From assembly GCA_001598975.1 (NCBI GenBank), contig BBXU01002253.1:1-64000 (forward strand): a stretch of DNA of 64,000 nt, in the 5' to 3' direction. Numbering within the stretch: position 1 is the first letter of the stretch; every line of letters starts with the position of its first letter. Under the pieces are notes generated by a model. That model saw only the letters and a program-made list of their open reading frames with translations, was not told the DNA's origin and searched no databases. Both the position numbers and the translations under genes were made by a program. This document shows positions 58,801-64,000 of this stretch, piece by piece. This stretch comes from Parachlorella kessleri. Taxonomy: Eukaryota; Chlorophyta; Trebouxiophyceae; Chlorellales; Chlorellaceae.

Positions 58801-60181
58801 GCAGCTGGCATTGCAAAGGAAGCTGATTATGAAGGCGTGTGGCGGCTGGACGAGCAGGCCGTGTGCCGGCACTTTGCGCAGCGGCTGCTGGCCAGCCAGC
58901 CACAGTGGGGGGCGGAGGAGTTCCTCGATGCCTGGCAGGGCAGCGTTCCAGAGGTGAAGACTGAGCTGCTTGGGAACTTCACCCGACAGGTTGCAACGGA
59001 GGGGCAGCCATTGGTGGTAGTTATTTGCTTGGCGGCTGAGTTAAGCACTGTAAGAGGTGTAGCAGGGAGTGCTGCAGCCTTGTCTCTGCCAAACCTCAGG
59101 ACAGGGCGGCTGCGGGTCTCAGCAGCGAGAGATACTAAGCTGTGGAATGCCAGCACTGGATGCAAGGCATGTTCTGAGGCTTGCCTGGGTTGATGGGTGG
59201 ATGTGGAAGGCCATGATGAGGATTATAAAATCTGGCATGGCTGGGTTGAGAAGAGTGGCAGGCAATGCAAACAGAGAAGTGGTAGGGGTGAACTGGACTG
59301 TCAGGACTGCATGCAGTTATGCTGGCTGCTTGCCAGGAGGTGGCCCTGGCCCATAGGCTGAGCAACAATTGCCCCCATATTCACCATGCACAGCTGCTTG
59401 CTTAACATGCTGCAGTTTCCCACAAATACGGAACCCCCACCACAGAGCGGGTAAGGTGGTGGATATGGCCACGCTTAGGCTGTCTAGGCACTGCTGACTT
59501 GCTGTTCTCAGCTGCAGCTGCTGTGCTGTGCTGGCCGTGCAGAGCATGACGCCGGGCTGGGAGATGCTGCGAGGGGAGGCACTGGTGGCTGGGGGCCGTG
59601 TGAAGCGGTTCCCAGTCGAGGGCCTGCCCAAGGACCCTGCAGGCCGCTTTGCAGCGCTTTTTGCTGAGCGGGAAAGGTAGGATAGCAGTGGTGTATGCAC
59701 AGCAACTGAAGGGCGTGCCAGCGTTGGGGCAGCAAGGATGTTTTTTCACCCGCATGGCTAGAGCTTGAATTGCTGGCCTGGGGAGGCAGCGCGCCGGGGT
59801 CGCCAGGCAGTCCATCACACAAAATTCTGGCCTGCCTGGTGTGTTGGAATGCAAGATTACACAGCCGTGATTGTACAGCTGGCTGACAATTAGGGAGAGG
59901 TTTATGGCACAAATGACGAGCGAGGACCCGAAATCCTTTGTATTCCTGGCTTATATGGCTTGAACAGGCCCTAAGTTTGTTGGAGCCTCGGAAAATCGTG
60001 GATTGTACACATCTATCGAACTGCCGTCCACAGCTTCTGCTGCAGGTGGGCCTGGGAAGACCTGGAGCCGTACATCATCGGCCTCCAGGGGCCAGGCCAA
60101 ACGGTGGAGGGACTGCTGCTCAAGTATGCCCGCGCAAGCCAACCCAAGCCCACCGACCCGATGCTATACTCGGCCAGATAA
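55846..60181 (+). CDS. DSCC1: DCC1/DSCC1, sister-chromatid cohesion and CTF18-RFC subunit
   Basis: Nine exons: 55846-55976, 56210-56324, 57052-57162,57363-57476, 57699-57769, 58084-58218, 58752-58953, 59543-59676, 60046-60181; 1149 nt, 382 residues. The order of blocks follows DCC1: 'LKLLELDEDLLQELL', 'AVLCSQTRTFAIKTVETTNS', 'SSHWELVRAGPRLQALDALL', 'QHCLKVFG', 'AEEFLDAWQGSVPE', 'MLRGEALV', and the C-terminal winged-helix end 'WAWEDLEPYIIGL' with 'VEGLLLKYARASQP'. In other eukaryotes DCC1 joins CTF8 and CTF18 in an alternative clamp loader that puts PCNA on leading strands and supports cohesion. Intron 5 starts with GC (CAG|GCGAGT at 57770). The donor after exon 7 is the least certain; a longer form adding 'VKTELLGNFTRQ' is possible. 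TGTAA at 60548 is a polyadenylation candidate. Confidence 0.92.
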
Positions 60182-61440
60182 GGCCACCCAGGGGCCTCCT
60201 GCCGGCCGGCATGCCGATTTGCGCTGTGCGGAATGGTGGACTGGGTTTTGCTGTTGGGTGCCTGTTAAGGTCATCGCCCTTCCTTGCCAGCTGACCAGCG
60301 CTGTTGAGTGCCTGGGTGGGCTGACAGTGACAGAAGCAGCCGTAGCGGCTGTGTCATGGGACACATGATAGCAGCAGCCTCCCCATGAAGGCGTTCAAGA
60401 TGGAATGCATGTGACAAGAAGGGGTCAGACAGCAGGTTGGTGGGTGTCAGCTGCATCACTTAGTCAGGCCGTCCGTATGAGGCCAAGGCATGCTGTGTGG
60501 CTGCCATGCCATCATGGTGAGAGCAGTCTGCTGGATCCTGGTGAATGTGTAAATCGCACGCATACAAGGGGGCCGAGGCTCACCTCACCTACCCAAGCGC
60601 TTTCAGTTCCCGACTGGGTCCTTCTGAGGCCCGGCCACGCATTTTCCAATATCATACCTTGCTTTTCCTCCTAGGCCGTATGTGGTCTTCCACACCAGCA
60701 TTGTCTTCACTGCGGCCACCCATAACTTCAATGTGCTGTCCTTTTAACACGCAAAGGTGGTCCGGGTGGTGGGGGCCAAGGGTGAACTCAAGAGTCTGGC
60801 TGGCATTGCTGTGGCTCACACCTTCTCCCGTTCAGACGATGACGACACTCCTACGCAGTATGGAACCAAGTATCAGTTACGTCCGCTGGCTCAGGAACCA
60901 GGCAAAGTTAAAGTACACGTTGCATCAAGTCAAGTTCACAACTACCGATCCTCTGTGCACTCCCTCTCACAAGTACCAAACCCTCTAGCAAGCCCTTCTT
61001 AACGTGAGGCACAAAATGCGCAGACAAGGCTGAAGGCCGCAAACTACCAGCGTAGGTATCCTTCTCTGGGCAGCAACTACCAGTTGTTGCTTACCATGTT
61101 GTTGCTTACCATGGCAGCAGTGGTTGAGCAAGGTTAGCATGTCCATAATACTCGGTATCTCTAGCAAGAACCCAAAATGCACCCTGGTAAATCTGAGATA
61201 AATCCGCAAGAGTACAGTTCCGTGAAGTACCATCCTAGGTTTACGTACAGGTGACCGATGTTGTTGGGACCTGTCCAATCACCTATGTCCGTATTGTGGC
61301 CCTTTCGTCATTCCGGACGAACGATCAAACTAATATGGTGCAGGTATAACACGGCACAGCTTGTGAACTCGTTGCGTCAGTTGGATCTGTGGACCATGTT
61401 GCTGGAGTACTGACGCCAAGCGGCCTGCGTGACTGCTCAG
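60182..61440. other. Region between DCC1 and the phosphatase, unresolved 5' part
   Basis: This must contain the DCC1 3' UTR and the promoter or 5' exons of the phosphatase gene. Two coding-like scraps are visible, at 60757-60920 ('VVRVVGAKGELKSLAGIAVA', 'DDDDTPTQYGTKYQLRP') and 61344-61410 ('YNTAQLVNSLRQLDLWTMLL'). I could not join either to the next exon in phase. Confidence 0.4.
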
Positions 61441-63952
61441 TATGACCAACGGCTGCACAATTGCATAAAGATGCCGTTGTATAGCAAGGTCTGGGTACAG
61501 CAGTACGGGGAGGACCCTGCCACCACAGCTCAGGCTAGTTTGAGCGAACTGCAGCATGAGTCGAGGCGCCTGTCGTACTCGGAGACCTTCGAAAGCGAGG
61601 GAGACCCTTCCTTGGTTTATAACACACCCAAGCAGGTATGTAATGCTCAGCTATCAGGAGCGGGCTTGGGTGGGAGTCAAAGGCTTTCAAAGTCTTTGCC
61701 CCTTTCCTGGCACGGTGTCTCTTTCGTGACGTCAAGGGAAAACGTTTGCAGCATGCTATGAGCACTGTTTTGAGCCCCCCTCAAGCTGCTGAGTACAGAC
61801 ACTGCCTGACCTTAAGGCAGCAGGCCCTCGTGTAGCCCAGGGGAGAGCAGTCCCCCACCGATGGCCATGCCGATGCTGTGTGCAGTGGCACAAGGCCTTC
61901 ATAGAAGAGCTCCTGCGGCCCGAAGAGTGGCGAGCCCCCGAGGGTAGGGATCCCCCCTTCAAGCCATGTGACATCCTGCGGCTGTGTGACCTGGTGGAGG
62001 CCCGGCTTCAGGCCGAGCCCACTCTTTTGGAAGTCCATGGTGGGTCAATGCCAGGCCTGTGACGGACTTGAGTCTGTCACAGGTCCACAAGGCCGGAAGC
62101 AGATATAGCCAGTGGTGGGTGATGGTTTGCGCGGCTGGAGCAGAGTTTTACCGCTGGGGTTGCATGGTGGACAAGACACACTTGCATGTGCGGGCCGGGA
62201 CCACCGCAGCTGCGTGATGAGCATTAGGCAGGCCTGTCTGATCATGAACATACCCAACACGATAGCGGCTTTTAGCTGCTCGTTCCATCAAACCTGTGCC
62301 CTGACCCTGCTGCAGCCCCTGTGAAGATCATTGGTGACATCCACGGCCAGTTTGGGGACCTGATGCACCTCTTCCGGGTCTACGGCACGCCCTCTCGCCT
62401 GGGGGACATCAGCTACCTTGACTACCTGGTGAGGAGAGCAGCGGACTGTCATTAAGAGTGGTAGAAAGGCTTCAGCCTGTGGATGAATTGGGTCACTAGT
62501 TACATTGACACACTTGGCTTCCACAAGCTCTTGAGTGGCCTCGTGGCACCAACCCTTCCGGTATGTGCAGGGGCTCCTTCTATCCCTGCTCTTCTGGAGG
62601 TCGTTTTTTTTGTCCCAATTGTGCACCACTATTACTATAGGGATTGCCACCCTGCCGCCATCGAGCAGACACCTAGACCACACAGCCGCTAGATGATAGG
62701 CACTCCCCTGTCTGTCCCTCTGCAGTTCCTGGGGGACTATGTTGACCGGGGCGAGCATAGCCTGGAGACCATCAGCCTGCTGTTTGCGCTTAAGGTGGAG
62801 TTCCCCACCCAGGTCCACCTCTTGAGGGGCAACCACGAGGTGAGCTGAGCCAATCCCTAGCAATACAGCCTCCTTTTGGGCATGTCTCTGGCATCTCAAA
62901 ATCACTGATACCCCTCGCTATCCCCCTAAGTGCGAAGTCTGCCAGCCAGGTGCAACTTTCCAGGGGCAGCTATGAGGTGAGCCCGCCCCCACAGTGCTTG
63001 GGTGAGTGGCCGAGAGCTGGCACACCTTCAAATAATGGCACGGGTTGGAGACTCTAAACTACACACTACCACGGCAAACCCCTCTGCAGGTCAGGGGGGC
63101 AACACCATATCCAGGAGGCATGCTTTGGAATCATTGTCACTGATTTAGTGATTGCCGACCCAACCCTTGCCTTGCAGATCAGCGAGGTCAACTCCAAGTA
63201 TGGCTTCCTGGCAGAGTGCAAGGGGCGGCTGGGGCCAGTGGAGGGGTGGAAAGTGTGGCGCCGCATCAACGAGGTGTTTGCCTGGCTGCCGCTAGCAGCA
63301 CGCATTGATGGCAAGATCCTCTGCCTGCACGGAGGTCAGTGAGTGTTCTGAGAATCTGTTTGCAGGGTTTGCACTGGCTGCCTTGCGCGGCATGCATGGT
63401 GTGGCACCTTGACGGGTCAATAAGTGCAAAGAGAGCGCTGCTGCATGGGTGATTTCCTCTGCCATTGCAAGTGCACCACGGGACAGACAGACCCACGCAG
63501 CTAGGCATGCATGGCTGCCCTGGAAGGACAGGATTGGGGCATGCTCGTTCATGGCCATTAGTTTGCATGCAGTGATCTGGCATGATGTTTCCTGGTCATG
63601 ATGTTGCCGCCCACCACAGCCGGTGCCTCACCTGAAGCCAGGGTTACAACCAGCTGGCCCTGGTTGATGCCACCACCACACTTACTGAACTGCCAAGCAG
63701 GGAGAACATCGTACTAGCCGTAATGTTTTCTGTTGTGTAGGCATCAGCGACAAGCTCACCACTTGCAGCCAGATAGCCGACATCCAGCGGCCCCTCTACT
63801 TTGACGAGGCCCCTACCCCCTCCTCCCAGCTGGCCTACCAGCTGCTCTGGAACGACCCCAACTCCACGGATGCAGTGTATGGCTCGCATGCTAGCAGCCG
63901 CGGCAGCGACATACAGACGTTCAGCGCACAGCAAGTGGAGGCTTTCTGCGAG
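61441..63952 (+). CDS. PPKL/BSL-type serine-threonine phosphatase, partial
   Basis: Exons seen: 61441-61635, 61886-62039, 62316-62428, 62726-62839, 63178-63334, 63741-63952, continuing past the right end. The PPP-family metal and catalytic motifs are intact: '[10 protein letters not shown]', '[13 protein letters not shown]', 'LLRGNHE', and '[20 protein letters not shown]' with 'CLHGGISDKL'. The segment '[15 protein letters not shown]' plus '[14 protein letters not shown]' matches the linker before the phosphatase in plant BSU1/BSL and other Kelch-phosphatases. Those enzymes act in brassinosteroid signalling in land plants; their algal role is unknown. The N-terminal Kelch propeller usual for the family was not found, and there is little room for it before DCC1. 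A decayed copy of an exon end lies in the intron after 62839. Confidence 0.88.
62950..62990 (+). other. Decayed copy of a phosphatase exon end and donor
   Basis: GGGGCAGCTATGAG|GTGAGC near 62963-62982 matches GGGGCAACCACGAG|GTGAGC at 62826-62845, the end of the exon carrying the 'GNHE' motif; bases to the left also align loosely. The offset is about 137 bases. Confidence 0.65.
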
Positions 63953-64000
63953 GTGCGAAGAAGCCACTCGGTGGCTTGGCGCGCTCGCCCTCTTGTTGCA

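Overview
This 64 kb window comes from a nuclear chromosome of a green alga (Chlorophyta). It holds a plastid-targeted ketoacyl-ACP synthase I and the photosynthetic protein LIL3. Genes are densely packed on both strands, with GC-rich exons and many short introns ending in TGCAG. TGTAA-type polyadenylation candidates follow several stop codons. The class (Trebouxiophyceae or Chlorophyceae) cannot be fixed from the sequence alone. Almost every gene is split, so the exon chains below were built by joining GT-AG (and five GC-AG) boundaries in consistent phase. Most chains sum to a multiple of three and give a product of the length normal for the family.

Layout. 311-3957 (+): 3' part of a Tudor-SN (SND1) gene. 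4701-8177 and 8708-12086 (+): a tandem pair of type II membrane GT61-like glycosyltransferases. 13725-17311 (-): WTAP/FIP37, an m6A writer subunit with an RGG tail. Diverging from it at 17538-18392 (+) is a PPIE-type RRM protein without the cyclophilin domain. 19169-20245 (-): an ankyrin-repeat gene with an apparent frameshift. 21725-23386 (+), with coding-like sequence continuing to 24238: an unrecognised gene with an organelle-like presequence. 25647-28072 (-): LIL3. Diverging from it at 28361-33638 (+) is KAS I. 34935-39173 (-): an AMT ammonium transporter, convergent with KAS I and divergent from 40000-46971 (+), a copper amine oxidase. 47751-49748 (+): a Yippee-like zinc protein. 50874-55294 (-): retromer VPS26. 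Diverging from it at 55846-60181 (+) is DCC1 (DSCC1), a cohesion/clamp-loader subunit. 61441-63952 (+): the phosphatase part of a Kelch-phosphatase (PPKL/BSL-like) gene that runs off the right end.

Functional neighbours. The AMT transporter and the amine oxidase, which releases ammonium from amines, share one upstream region. WTAP and the RRM protein, both mRNA-processing factors, share another. LIL3 and KAS I, both plastid lipid/pigment functions, share a third.

The most unusual signal is structural. At least seven introns carry a second, usually decayed copy of the exon edge beside them, including the splice site. The clearest are four 54-bp copies of an exon end plus 5' splice site in VPS26, an in-frame duplicated donor in the Yippee gene, and an 83-bp duplication of an acceptor plus exon start in KAS I whose extra copy would stop translation. 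These look like tandem duplications over exon-intron borders that can create alternative splicing or new introns. Five GC-AG introns, microsatellites lying on splice sites, and initiator exons holding only one to three codons add to the picture.
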